Below, piece by piece: positions 1 through 8,221 of a stretch of 64,000 nucleotides of DNA. Each line of letters starts with the position of its first letter. Within the stretch, counting starts at the first letter, position 1. Under the pieces are notes generated by a model. That model was not told the origin of the DNA, searched no databases, and saw only the letters and a list, made by a program, of their open reading frames with translations. The position numbers and the translations under genes were made by a program. Origin of the DNA: an uncultured Corynebacterium sp. (lineage in GTDB: Bacteria; Actinomycetota; Actinomycetes; Mycobacteriales; Mycobacteriaceae); contig NZ_CAMIAN010000001.1 in NCBI RefSeq assembly GCF_946221155.1, positions 1-64,000 of the forward strand, in the 5' to 3' direction.

Positions 1-4
1 GGGT

Positions 5-1132
5 TTAGGTGGGAGAGGAGATGGTTCGGGGGCGGCGGCGCAGAACGATGAGGACGACGAACGCTGGAACGCCCACAATCGCCGTGATGATGCCGACGGG
101 CAGGATCGCGCCGGGCTGGATCAGCTTGGAGACCACGGAGGCTGAGGTAAGTAAGAGTGCCCCCGAGAAGATGGAGGTGGTGAGGAAAAAGCGCTGGTCT
201 TCGCCAACGAGCATTCTGGCGATGTGCGGGCCGACGAGGCCGATGAAGCCGATCGTCCCGGCCATTGAAACGGCAGTCGCAGCCATGAGGGAGACGCCCA
301 CCAGTGTGAGCGTGCGCAGTCTGTTGACGTTGATTCCCATGGACCTGGCGCGGTCGTCTCCCATTCGAAACGCCGTCAGTGTCCACGCGTTGCGGTAAAA
401 GAATGCAATGACAATCAGTGATACGAGTGCCAGGAGGCCGATCTGAGGCCACTTGGCGCGCGTGAGGCTGCCCATCGTCCAGAACACCACTTGCTCCAGC
501 TGGGTCTGCGATGCGAGATACTGCATCAGTGCTAGGAGAGCGTCGAAAAGGAACACTATTGCAATGCCTAGCAAGATCATTCCCTCGGTGCCGGCGCTCT
601 TTGACCGGGAGAAGAGGACAATCACCGCACAGGCTGCGATGCCGAACACCCACGCGCTGCCAGCCATCCCCAGCGTTGCTCCAATTCCTGCAGCGGTGAA
701 TCCGGAGACGGTGGCGAAGGCGGCGCCGAAGCTGGAGGCAGCGGAAATGCCCAGCGTGTAGGGCTCAGCGAGGGGGTTGCCCAGGATGGTTTGCATCTCT
801 GCACCGGCTGCAGTGAGGGCAGCGCCGATGAGAACCGCCGTGATGGTCATTGGCAGGCGAATATCAAAGATGATCTGACGGTCAACTGGGCGGGAGTCGC
901 TGGGGTGAAATAGCACATATATCGCCTCATTAGCGGTCATGCTGCTGCCGATGAGGAAATCTGTAGCAGTGACGGCACATAGCAGAGCTGCGAGCCCGGC
1001 GATGATTGCCACCTTTCGTCTGCTGGCTGCTCGGTACCAGCTCACGCCGGTGCGTTGGCATTGTGAGATGTCGTCTTTGTGATCCCTCCCGTTTACGGCG
1101 AGGTCTGACTGTGTCGGGGCGACGTGGCTCAT
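5..1132 (-). CDS. FecCD-family iron/siderophore ABC transporter permease
   Basis: This 375-residue integral membrane protein would be the permease of an ABC importer for ferric siderophore or heme. Hydrophobic segments run from about residue 41 to 365 after a charged cytoplasmic N-terminus. Family hallmarks are visible: 'GAALTAAGAEMQTILGNPLAEP' near residue 103 is the FecCD signature region, and 'GTIGFIGLVGPHIAR' near 290 is the conserved loop contacting the ATPase. Its ATG overlaps the stop of the upstream binding-protein gene by 4 bases (ATGA), so the two are translationally coupled. The matching ATPase gene is not in the window and probably lies just beyond the left edge. The DtxR-like box upstream of the binding-protein gene probably controls both. 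Substrate is inferred from family and context only. Confidence 0.93.
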   Translation of the reverse strand: MSHVAPTQSDLAVNGRDHKDDISQCQRTGVSWYRAASRRKVAIIAGLAALLCAVTATDFLIGSSMTANEAIYVLFHPSDSRPVDRQIIFDIRLPMTITAVLIGAALTAAGAEMQTILGNPLAEPYTLGISAASSFGAAFATVSGFTAAGIGATLGMAGSAWVFGIAACAVIVLFSRSKSAGTEGMILLGIAIVFLFDALLALMQYLASQTQLEQVVFWTMGSLTRAKWPQIGLLALVSLIVIAFFYRNAWTLTAFRMGDDRARSMGINVNRLRTLTLVGVSLMAATAVSMAGTIGFIGLVGPHIARMLVGEDQRFFLTTSIFSGALLLTSASVVSKLIQPGAILPVGIITAIVGVPAFVVLIVLRRRPRTISSPT

Positions 1133-2346
1133 GGCAAACCTGTCCAGAAGGTGCCGCTCGCCTCCACGGGGAGGAATTTTTCGTGCAGTTCGTTCATGTC
1201 AGCCTGCGGGTCAATGTCGGCAAACAGGTCGGGGTGCATGGCCTTGGCGAACCACTCGATGGCCAGGTAGTTGTACGGAGAGTCGTAGAAGTGATGCCAC
1301 GCGGCGTAGGCTCTCTTATCCTTGACAGCTCGCATTTCCTTGAGGACAGGTTGCCCGTTAACAACGCGCTGAAAATCCTGGGCTGCCTGATCGGTGGACT
1401 CGTCGTAGCCGAGGGGGATAAAGCCAGTCTTCTTTGGCTGTTGCTTTGCATCAGTCCAGTCAGCGCCGGTGGCGATGATGACGTCCGGGTCTTTTCCAGC
1501 CAGCGCTTCGGGGGAGACTTGGCCTTGCTTGCCTTCGATCATGTCGTCTCCTAGGTTCTTGCCGCCCGCTGCGGTGACCAATTGAGCCAGGTTGGACTTG
1601 GCGAAAGTGGAGCAGCAGTCGAAGTAGCCGGGAGCTCGCCAGAGGAAGGTCGGGGTGGGATTGGCCTTGGCTTTTTCCAACCGGTCGTGGACCATGTCCA
1701 CCTTGGATTCGTAGAACTGGGCGTACTCCTCCGCTTCCTTCTCGTGCCCGAGCACCTTGCCGAGCAAGCGCACGCTCGGCGCAGTGTTTTTCACCGGGTC
1801 AGTGAAGTAGTCGACGGTGACGGTGGGGATTCCGGCCTTTTCAAGGCCGTCGACGATGCCAGCATCTTGGGCTGCCTCAAAACTGTTCGCAGAGACAATG
1901 AAGACATCTGGGCGGGACTCCAGGGCTTGTTCGACCGACATCGAACCGTCGTAAACCTCGCCGGTCTGTTTGATATCCCCGATCTTCGAGAATCTCTGTT
2001 GGTACTTTTTGTACGTACCGGGGTCGTTCTGCTGCAGGTCATCGGGCCAGGCGACAACCCCATGGAGCGGGTCTTCCTTGTTGAGGATAGCAGTGGTGTA
2101 GAGCATTCTCTGCCCACCCATGAGGATCCGCTCGACCTTCTTCGGGACTTCGACATTTCGTCCGAGAATGTCGGTTATCTGCTGTTTCTCCCCGCTGGCT
2201 GCGGAGTGCGGTTCGTCGCTGGCGCTGCAGGCGGCGGTCGCGAAGAGGCCGGCGGCGAAGGCGGCCGAGACGACTGCGCGAGTCATACGAAGATGAGGGC
2301 GCATGGGGGGTCGAGGACTGCGAGTCCTAAGTGTCGTGAGGGACAA
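1129..2346 (-). CDS. Iron/siderophore ABC transporter substrate-binding lipoprotein
   Basis: This 405-residue protein is the extracellular binding component of the importer whose permease gene follows it. A long basic n-region and hydrophobic stretch lead to 'FATAAC', with the lipidated cysteine at residue 40; Thr at -3 is less usual than Leu. The mature part shows the class III (TroA/FecB-like) pattern: 'DILGRNVEVPKKVERI', a 'SRPDVFIV' strand, then a second lobe with 'DPDVIIATGADW'. The start is TTG, chosen because AAAGGA lies 6 bases upstream; the later ATG codons at 2304 and 2286 lack a ribosome site. A DtxR-like box sits about 30 bases upstream, so iron repression is likely. Ligand identity cannot be read from the sequence. 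Confidence 0.9.
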   Translation of the reverse strand: MSLTTLRTRSPRPPMRPHLRMTRAVVSAAFAAGLFATAACSASDEPHSAASGEKQQITDILGRNVEVPKKVERILMGGQRMLYTTAILNKEDPLHGVVAWPDDLQQNDPGTYKKYQQRFSKIGDIKQTGEVYDGSMSVEQALESRPDVFIVSANSFEAAQDAGIVDGLEKAGIPTVTVDYFTDPVKNTAPSVRLLGKVLGHEKEAEEYAQFYESKVDMVHDRLEKAKANPTPTFLWRAPGYFDCCSTFAKSNLAQLVTAAGGKNLGDDMIEGKQGQVSPEALAGKDPDVIIATGADWTDAKQQPKKTGFIPLGYDESTDQAAQDFQRVVNGQPVLKEMRAVKDKRAYAAWHHFYDSPYNYLAIEWFAKAMHPDLFADIDPQADMNELHEKFLPVEASGTFWTGLP

Positions 2347-2374
2347 CTGTGTTCCTTTCTTTGGGCTAGCGTAC

Positions 2375-2393
2375 TTAGGTTAGCCATGCCTTA
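2375..2393. promoter_or_regulatory. DtxR-type iron box upstream of the iron ABC transporter
   Basis: TTAGGTTAGCCATGCCTTA matches the DtxR/IdeR consensus TTAGGTTAGSCTAACCTAA at 15 of 19 positions, with a perfect left half. It lies 29 bases upstream of the TTG start of the binding-protein gene, where it would block transcription when iron is sufficient. Confidence 0.75.
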
Positions 2394-2458
2394 GGATTAT
2401 GGCAATGTATTGCAATGTTTTGGAGGGAGAAGCCGTCTTTCTGCCGGCCCACGCCCTG

Positions 2459-3880
2459 TTAGGAAATTGAAGCGAGGCGTCGAGAATAGGTCCGTAGTAG
2501 CAGCACGGCAGTGGTTGCGAAGCCCGCGATCAGTCCCCACCACACGCCGTAGCCCTCCCACCTCAGGAGCTTGCCCATCACCAGAATTCCGGGTACGCCG
2601 ACTAGCCAATATCCAATGAGAGTGCAGCGCAGCCCAGAAGTGGTGTCCTTGAGACCCCTCAACAAGCCCACTGTCACGTTCTGAATTCCCTTAGAGAACT
2701 GCTGAAGCACGGCGAGGCACAGAAGCAGGACGGCGATATGGAAGGTGGTGGCGTCTGCACTTCCCAGGAACGGGCGCAGTATCCAGCGACCCAGCAGAAG
2801 CCACAGTGCGCCCATAACCCCCAGGTACACGACCACGACGAGTAGCACGCGCCGGGTTACCGCGCGCACCGCGTTGGCACCTTCGGCTCGTGCCCTCGTG
2901 ATGAGCACCGACCCGCCGTGGGAGAAGCCGATGCAAACCTGGTAGACGATGTACGCCAGCTGGTTGACAATGTTATGCGCTGCCAACATCTGTGGGCTGA
3001 GGGTTCCCATCACCAACCCGGCGATTGTCGTAATCGCTGCCTCCGAGCCATAGGTCAGGCTAACTGGTACTCCGAGGCGCACGAGGTGGCGTATAGTCTC
3101 CCCGTCGCCGGCGCGGGGCAGAACCTGAAAGTAGGGTTGCAGCTCGGGTATACGCAGCACGACCACGCGGAAGGCTAGCAACGTGAAAAGTTGGACGGTG
3201 GTCGTGGATAGCCCGATGCCCGCCACCTTCCATGTATCCGACGTTGCCCAAGCCATAAACGACCAGTTCAGGGCGATGTTGACGAAGATTGATACCAGCG
3301 TGATGGCAAGCAGGGAGCCAGGCTTGCGCATGCCCACCGCGAACTGGCGCAAGACGTTGAGCCACAACATGGGGATGAGTCCCGGTGCCAATGCGAGGGT
3401 CATGGCGAAGGTGAGACTGGCGACCTGCTCGTCGATAGGCAGGGCAAGAACCAGTGCGCCGAAGGTGATGACCAGTAGCGCGCCGAGGATCGCAGTGCCT
3501 GTGCCCACGGCGAAGGAGGATCGCACGGCTCGCCGGATCCGCTCCGCGCCTTCCTCCGAGGGCTGACCAGAGGCTTCCTCCCGCTCCATCTCTGCCGCAG
3601 CCTCGGCCACGAGATTTGAGCTGGCCGTCACCATGCCCACGCACATCGTGCGGATCTGGTTGTATAGCTGCATGGCCAAGCCGCCGCCAGCGATCGCCAG
3701 TACTCCCACGGATTGCAGCATCAAGACGTCCGTGGTGGTCAGCGCTACCCCGGCGAGCTGCACCCCGGCGATGGGAAGGGAAATTCCAAGGACTTCGCGG
3801 TACTTCTGAATGGAGTTCAACCCCGCAGCCACCCTCATCTCCGCACCGCGCTGCATCGTGGCGCCTGGCAGCCGGCGCAC
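2459..3880 (-). CDS. MATE-family multidrug/metabolite efflux protein
   Basis: A 473-residue polytopic membrane protein with about 12 predicted helices in two repeats, typical of MATE exporters, which expel organic compounds using a Na+ or H+ gradient. 'LPIAGVQLAGVALTTTDVLML' near residue 35 matches the helix-1 region, and a charged cytoplasmic loop rich in Glu and Arg lies near residues 94-113. The longest frame starts at GTG 3880 without a clear ribosome site; ATG 3838 is equally possible and would overlap a small upstream frame. A DtxR-like box about 250 bases upstream and the neighbouring iron importer suggest a role in iron metabolism, possibly siderophore export. Substrate is inferred, not shown. 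Confidence 0.85.
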   Translation of the reverse strand: MRRLPGATMQRGAEMRVAAGLNSIQKYREVLGISLPIAGVQLAGVALTTTDVLMLQSVGVLAIAGGGLAMQLYNQIRTMCVGMVTASSNLVAEAAAEMEREEASGQPSEEGAERIRRAVRSSFAVGTGTAILGALLVITFGALVLALPIDEQVASLTFAMTLALAPGLIPMLWLNVLRQFAVGMRKPGSLLAITLVSIFVNIALNWSFMAWATSDTWKVAGIGLSTTTVQLFTLLAFRVVVLRIPELQPYFQVLPRAGDGETIRHLVRLGVPVSLTYGSEAAITTIAGLVMGTLSPQMLAAHNIVNQLAYIVYQVCIGFSHGGSVLITRARAEGANAVRAVTRRVLLVVVVYLGVMGALWLLLGRWILRPFLGSADATTFHIAVLLLCLAVLQQFSKGIQNVTVGLLRGLKDTTSGLRCTLIGYWLVGVPGILVMGKLLRWEGYGVWWGLIAGFATTAVLLLRTYSRRLASIS

Positions 3881-4125
3881 AATGAACGCGAATCGCGGTA
3901 GGCGCGCAGCAAGTCGGAACCGGTCGCTTTCTTCCCACCCGGGAGATGCGGGGCATTACGGGTGAGGACACATAGCGGTGGGCCGGAATTGGCTAGGTGT
4001 TCCATGGTTGCGCTTGTTGAACCTTGTCTCGTGAGGGGAAGTTTCTAAGTGTCCCGGGCTGCCTGCGATGCAATCCCGGTGACCATAGCGGTAGTGAGCC
4101 TTGCGGAAACAAGCCTTTGAAAAGA

Positions 4126-4144
4126 TTAGGTAAGGCTAGGCTAC
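4126..4144. promoter_or_regulatory. DtxR-type iron box upstream of the MATE exporter
   Basis: TTAGGTAAGGCTAGGCTAC matches the DtxR consensus at about 15 of 19 positions. It sits between the tRNA-Pro terminator and the MATE gene. On the minus strand it overlaps an AT-rich stretch usable as a -10 region (TACCTAATCT), the usual arrangement for DtxR repression. The only gene downstream on that strand is the MATE exporter. Confidence 0.6.
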
Positions 4145-4195
4145 TAACGCGGAGCTATTAACTTCTTACACGGTGGGCGATGGGGAGCGCAAGGA

Positions 4196-4244
4196 TATGA
4201 AAAAGCCCCAGCCTGTGACCTGTGTAGGGCCACTGACTGGGGCT
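4196..4244 (-). terminator. Rho-independent terminator of tRNA-Pro
   Basis: On the minus strand an 8-bp stem AGCCCCAG/CTGGGGCT is followed by TTTTTCAT. It begins 6 bases after the encoded CCA end of tRNA-Pro. Confidence 0.85.
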
Positions 4245-4249
4245 AAATT

Positions 4250-4326
4250 TGGTCGGGATAACAGGATTTGAACCTGCGACCCCCTCGTCCCGAACGAGGT
4301 GCGCTACCAAACTGCGCCATATCCCG
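4250..4326 (-). tRNA. tRNA-Pro (anticodon CGG)
   Basis: The minus strand folds as a 77-nt tRNA. The acceptor stem is CGGGATA/TATCCCG with discriminator A and an encoded CCA. The D arm is GCGC...GCGC. The anticodon stem is CCTCG/CGAGG with loop TTCGGGA (anticodon CGG), and the T arm is GCAGG TTCAAAT CCTGT. A terminator follows directly. I recall a tRNA-Pro next to the equivalent metallophosphoesterase/PBP block in mycobacteria. Confidence 0.97.
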
Positions 4327-4449
4327 GTCTGGAGCGGCACGTTAGTTTTGCGAACTGTGCAAAGCCAACGGCTGCAACTCGAATTACTATAGCCCGCACG
4401 AGGTGTATTTTTCAAAATGGCAGCGTATCGCGCCTTTTCGGCTACCCAG

Positions 4450-5454
4450 CTACTCGGCCGGCTTTTCCACAATGTGGATCAACGTCGCCGACGGGCGGCA
4501 GAAAATGCGGAAAGGCACGTACTTAGAGCTGCCCAGCCCGTTGGTCACGTGCAGCCACATGCGTTCAGTCCAGCGGGATAGCCCGCGCGCCCGGCTCCTG
4601 TCGATGCCGCAGTTCGTCACAATGGCGCGCCCACCCGGCAGACATAGCTGCCCGCCGTGCGTGTGGCCGCTCAGCACCAGTTGGTATCCGTCGGCGGCGA
4701 AGCGATCCAGTACGCGCGGCTCGGGGGAGTGGCTCAGCCCGATGGCCAGGTCGGCGTCACTATTAGGGCGCCCCGCGATCAGCGAGTAATCGTCCAGATC
4801 ATGGTGAGGGTCGTCCACGCCCGCGATAGCCAGCTTGATTTTCGCCGGGCTGGTCAGCGAACCAGTCGCGGCGGGGTCGATGGCGAATTCGACGGTGGCG
4901 TTCGAGGCGTCGTGCCAGCCGCGTTCGATGAAGGCTGCGCGCATCCCCTTCCATGGCAGTTGCACCTGGGAGGGCTTGCGCTTCTTGCCCAGCAGGTAGA
5001 TGAAAGGGTTCACGGGGCGTGGCGCGAAGTAGTCGTTGCTGCCGAACACGAACACACCGGGGCGTTCCAGCAGCGGCCCGAGTGCGCGGAGTACTCCCGG
5101 CACGCCGTCTTTCTCACCGAGGTTGTCGCCCGTGTTGATCACCAAGTCCGGGTCTAGGCGATCCAGCGCGGCGACCCATTCTTGCTTCTGCTTCTGCTTG
5201 TCCAGCATGTGTAGGTCGCTGACGTGCAGCAGCCGGAAGCTATCCCAATCGTCGGGTAGCGTGCCGGGCTCTAGTAGCGGCACTGTTACCTCGTGTAGCT
5301 GGAACTTTAGGGTTTCTTTGTACGACGCCGCAGCGATCGCCGCGCCGGCTGCCCCAATGCCGAGCACACTTTTCAGAGCGTTGGCGGGAGTGAGCAGACG
5401 TGTGCGGGGCTGAGCTGAGGAGTTCTCTGGGGAGTTCCGACGGTTGTACTTCAC
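4450..5454 (-). CDS. Calcineurin-like metallophosphoesterase (YkuE/Rv3683 type)
   Basis: A 334-residue protein with the binuclear-metal phosphoesterase motifs in order: DLH at 80-82, GDN at 109-111, GSND at 138-141, SH at 241-242 and GHTHGGQ at 263-269. The third motif reads GSND rather than the textbook GNHD, which I believe is common in the actinobacterial branch. A hydrophobic helix near residues 25-45 probably anchors it in the membrane with the catalytic domain outside. It lies between tRNA-Pro and the class A PBP gene, as in mycobacteria (Rv3683 beside ponA2). A cell-envelope role is plausible but the substrate is unknown. Confidence 0.9.
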   Translation of the reverse strand: MKYNRRNSPENSSAQPRTRLLTPANALKSVLGIGAAGAAIAAASYKETLKFQLHEVTVPLLEPGTLPDDWDSFRLLHVSDLHMLDKQKQKQEWVAALDRLDPDLVINTGDNLGEKDGVPGVLRALGPLLERPGVFVFGSNDYFAPRPVNPFIYLLGKKRKPSQVQLPWKGMRAAFIERGWHDASNATVEFAIDPAATGSLTSPAKIKLAIAGVDDPHHDLDDYSLIAGRPNSDADLAIGLSHSPEPRVLDRFAADGYQLVLSGHTHGGQLCLPGGRAIVTNCGIDRSRARGLSRWTERMWLHVTNGLGSSKYVPFRIFCRPSATLIHIVEKPAE

Positions 5455-5519
5455 ACTCCCCAGGGTATCGCTTCGCCCGTGGGCGGGACATACCCGCCGC
5501 GCGCGGCGGAGCTAATGGG

Positions 5520-7772
5520 CTAGCGGAGCTGGCTCAGGAAGTCATCGAGGTCGGCGAGCCCGCGGCGGATCTCCGGCGGGAGGTCCAATTCCCCTTGAGT
5601 CTGCGGCGCCTGCGGGGTGGGTGCCGAGTTCCCGGCCGAAGCTCCAGCCCCGGTACCTCCGGTGGAGGCGGGTGCTCCCCACTTGCCGGGGTTGGTGCCT
5701 GCGTCGTATTTCTTGTCGTAGGAAGGTAGCTTGCCGCCACCGTACTTCTTGATCATTGGCTTTGAGGCTTCGAAGAAGATCTGCGCGGGCTCATTACCGC
5801 CGTAGAGGTTGCCGTTGCCGCATTGGCGCACCGGCGCGGTGCACAGGTTCTTAGCGGTGCCACCGTCGTTAAAGATGTAGGAAGATCCGGCCCAGCCAGA
5901 GGTGAAGCCCAGGAACGCGGCGGAGAAGCTGGTTTCCGTCGTACCCGTCTTGGCGGACAGTGGTCCACTCCAGCCGGTCGCGCGTGCGGCTGCGGAGGCA
6001 GTGCCCTGCTGTACGTCGCTGCCCAGACCGTTGGCCAGCGCGTCGGCGATCTTCTTGTCGATGGCCTGCTCGCAGTCCGCCTTCTTCAGTTTTACGCTCT
6101 TGCCATTGCGATCCTTCACGGACAGCACGGGCGTGGGTTCGCACCAGCGACCGTGATCGGCCAGGCTGGCGGCCACGTTGGAAAGCTCCAGCGGGTCAAC
6201 GGCAGTGGGGCCCAGTACGAAGGAACCGAGGTTGTTGTCCTTGATGTATTCCTCCACGGAGTGCTCGCCGTCGAAGCTGCCCTCATTCTTGTAGGAACGC
6301 AGGCCCAGCTTGATGGCAATGTCCGTGATGCGCTCCATGCCCAGCTTCTCCGCCATCTCGATAAAGGGGGTATTCGGGCTGGTCGCCAGCGCTTCTTTCA
6401 GTGTCATGTTGGGTTTGTAGGAGCCCGCATTTTCTACGCAGTACTTGCTTGGTGGGCAGCCGGGTGCGCCACCTGCACCCATGCCTTCAACCTCAGCGCG
6501 AGTGGGTACGGAGAGGTTAGTGTTGAGCCCCATGCCGTCCTCCATCGCGGCTGCGGCAGCGAAGATCTTGAACACGGAGCCGGCGCCGTGCCCCTGCATT
6601 GAGTGGGGCAGCGGCAGCACGGTTTCCCGTTCATCCTGGCTTAGGCCGTACTTGCGCGAAGAGGCCATGGCCACCACCTGGTGCTTGCCGTCCTTGGGCG
6701 TGATGTAGTTCGTAGCGGCGGATACTCCCTCCTGGTCGGGCGAAACCTTACTGCGGGCAGCCTTTTCGGCTTGTTTTTGCGCCTGCGCATCCAGGGTGGT
6801 GCGGATCGTGTAACCGCCCTTGGCGACCTCGTCCTTGGAAATACCCTTTTTGTCCAGGTATTCCAGCACGTAGTCGCAGAAGAAACCGGAGCCATCGGCG
6901 CCGATGCAGCCGTTGGACGGAACCTTCGGCTCATCCAGCACACCCAGTGGCTTGCTTGTAAGCTCGTCCGCCTTGGATTGCGAAAGGCTATCCGCGTTTA
7001 CGCGTGCCTGCAGCACGGCGTCGCGCCGCTGCTTCGCCCCCTCCGGGTTGGTGTATGGGTTCAGTGCGCTTGTGGATTGCACGATCCCGGCCAGGAAGGC
7101 GGCCTGATTGTCATTCAGGTCCGCAGCATTCACGCCGAAGTAGGTCTGCGCCGCCGCTTGCACGCCGAAGGCACTGTTGCCGAAGGAAACCAGGTTCAGG
7201 TAGCGCGTCAGGATCTCGTCCTTAGTCAGCTTCTCATCCAGGTCGCCGGCCATCTTCATTTCGCGCAGCTTGCGGGGCAGGGAGGTTTCGATGGCCTGGG
7301 CAGCCTCGTCCTCGTTGTCTGCCTCGATCAGCCACAGGTAGTTCTTCACGTACTGCTGGTTGATCGTCGACGCGCCCTCTGAAACTCCACCGCTGGAAAC
7401 ATTAGCCGCCGCGGCGCGCAGGGTACCGCGAATATCCACGCCCTTGTGCTGGTAGAAGCGTCGGTCCTCGATGGCAACGATGCTGTCCTTCATCGCCTTG
7501 GAGATCTTGTCTGACGGCACCTCTGTGCGGTTCTGGTTGTACACCCAGGCGATCGTCTTGCCATTCCGGTCGGTGATTCGCGAGCGCAGCGGTACCGAGT
7601 TGTTCTCGGAAATGTCCTGCACGTTGGAGCTCATCGCGTCCGTACTGGCGTTTACTACCCAGCCACCCGCGCCTGCGAACGGCAGGATGGCAGCGGCAAG
7701 CAGTACACCACCGGCCAGGATGGCGAGGAAAAGTTTCAGAAATGCCTTCGGTGCTTCCACGGCTATCACCAT
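5520..7772 (-). CDS. Bifunctional class A penicillin-binding protein (PonA2/Pbp1a type)
   Basis: A peptidoglycan glycosyltransferase/transpeptidase of about 750 residues. After one N-terminal membrane helix comes a GT51 domain with 'IEDRRFYQHKGVD' carrying the catalytic Glu, then a transpeptidase domain with SVFK (SxxK), SPN (SxN) and KTGTT motifs. A Gly/Ala/Pro-rich tail ends the protein. The frame is open to 7979. I chose ATG 7772, preceded at 8 bases by AGGG and followed directly by the membrane helix; GTG 7829 would add a basic stretch. The gene is divergent from whcA, matching the ponA2-whiB4 order of mycobacteria and, as I recall, cg0336-cg0337 of C. glutamicum. Confidence 0.93.
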   Translation of the reverse strand: MVIAVEAPKAFLKLFLAILAGGVLLAAAILPFAGAGGWVVNASTDAMSSNVQDISENNSVPLRSRITDRNGKTIAWVYNQNRTEVPSDKISKAMKDSIVAIEDRRFYQHKGVDIRGTLRAAAANVSSGGVSEGASTINQQYVKNYLWLIEADNEDEAAQAIETSLPRKLREMKMAGDLDEKLTKDEILTRYLNLVSFGNSAFGVQAAAQTYFGVNAADLNDNQAAFLAGIVQSTSALNPYTNPEGAKQRRDAVLQARVNADSLSQSKADELTSKPLGVLDEPKVPSNGCIGADGSGFFCDYVLEYLDKKGISKDEVAKGGYTIRTTLDAQAQKQAEKAARSKVSPDQEGVSAATNYITPKDGKHQVVAMASSRKYGLSQDERETVLPLPHSMQGHGAGSVFKIFAAAAAMEDGMGLNTNLSVPTRAEVEGMGAGGAPGCPPSKYCVENAGSYKPNMTLKEALATSPNTPFIEMAEKLGMERITDIAIKLGLRSYKNEGSFDGEHSVEEYIKDNNLGSFVLGPTAVDPLELSNVAASLADHGRWCEPTPVLSVKDRNGKSVKLKKADCEQAIDKKIADALANGLGSDVQQGTASAAARATGWSGPLSAKTGTTETSFSAAFLGFTSGWAGSSYIFNDGGTAKNLCTAPVRQCGNGNLYGGNEPAQIFFEASKPMIKKYGGGKLPSYDKKYDAGTNPGKWGAPASTGGTGAGASAGNSAPTPQAPQTQGELDLPPEIRRGLADLDDFLSQLR

Positions 7773-7806
7773 AACCCACGCCCTGGACAACCCTTTAGCC
7801 TTTTTG

Positions 7807-7824
7807 CCCTTTCTTCTTGACGCC
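7807..7824 (-). repeat. GGCGTCA-N2-AAGAAA motif copy
   Basis: The minus strand reads GGCGTCA AG AAGAAA GGG, an exact copy, ending about 35 bases upstream of the chosen PBP start and pointing toward it. Confidence 0.5.
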
Positions 7825-7971
7825 CTCACGCCAACCGCCCGGGGGTGATCTCCCCCTTTGCAGTTTTGTGCACCTTTAGTGGAAAAAGTTCGTCCTGTCG
7901 CCGGTTTGGGGAATGTCCCGAATGTGATGCGTAACACGATTCGCTGATGGGCTGACCAGCGAGATCGTGAG

Positions 7972-7989
7972 GGTGTCAAAAAGAAAAGG
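7972..7989 (+). repeat. GGYGTCA-N2-AAGAAA motif copy
   Basis: The plus strand reads GGTGTCA AA AAGAAA AGG, with one difference (T for C) in the first block. It points toward whcA, 233 bases upstream of its start. Confidence 0.45.
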
Positions 7990-8078
7990 TTGTGGGGTGG
8001 GTAGCAGATCTACAGTTTTCGCTGGTCGATTGAATCCATACTTAAGAAATGTCGTGTGGATATCAGTTACCCCCAAAA

Positions 8079-8094
8079 TGTGACCTATTCGACA
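8079..8094. promoter_or_regulatory. Candidate GlxR (cAMP-CRP) site upstream of whcA
   Basis: TGTGACCTATTCGACA matches 10 of the 12 fixed positions of the GlxR/CRP consensus TGTGANNTANNTCACA. It lies about 128 bases before the whcA start. The glxR gene itself is 2 kb away. Not tested. Confidence 0.4.
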
Positions 8095-8221
8095 CTTCTA
8101 AAAACGTGTGAATAAAATTACTACTACAGCAAGCCTCTACGGCAGTTGGCGGTACCAAACGACAACCGACGCACAAGGCGCGAGGGCCGCCCCTGCTGGA
8201 GGCACGTTTCGGAGGAAGAGA

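Larger units (their letters stand above)
3881..4249. other. Leader region between tRNA-Pro and the MATE gene
   Basis: This stretch holds the tRNA terminator (4196-4244), a DtxR-like box (4126-4144) and about 245 bases of potential leader for the MATE gene. A 56-codon frame on the minus strand runs from ATG 4005 to a TGA at 3835-3837 that overlaps ATG 3838 of the MATE frame. It has no convincing ribosome site, and I do not call it as a gene. Confidence 0.5.
7773..8221. promoter_or_regulatory. Divergent PBP/whcA intergenic region
   Basis: About 450 bases between the two chosen starts. It contains two copies of the GGYGTCA-N2-AAGAAA motif, one pointing toward the PBP gene (7824 to 7807) and one toward whcA (7972-7989). 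It also holds a GlxR-like site (8079-8094) and an AT-rich segment GTGTGAATAAAATTAC (8106-8121) that could serve as the whcA promoter. If the PBP starts further upstream, the left part is coding. Confidence 0.55.

Noticed and set aside
7773..7979. Full-length PBP frame from 7979
   Set aside because: The extra 69 residues lack a ribosome site and membrane-protein character; ATG 7772 precedes the helix. GTG 7829 stays possible.
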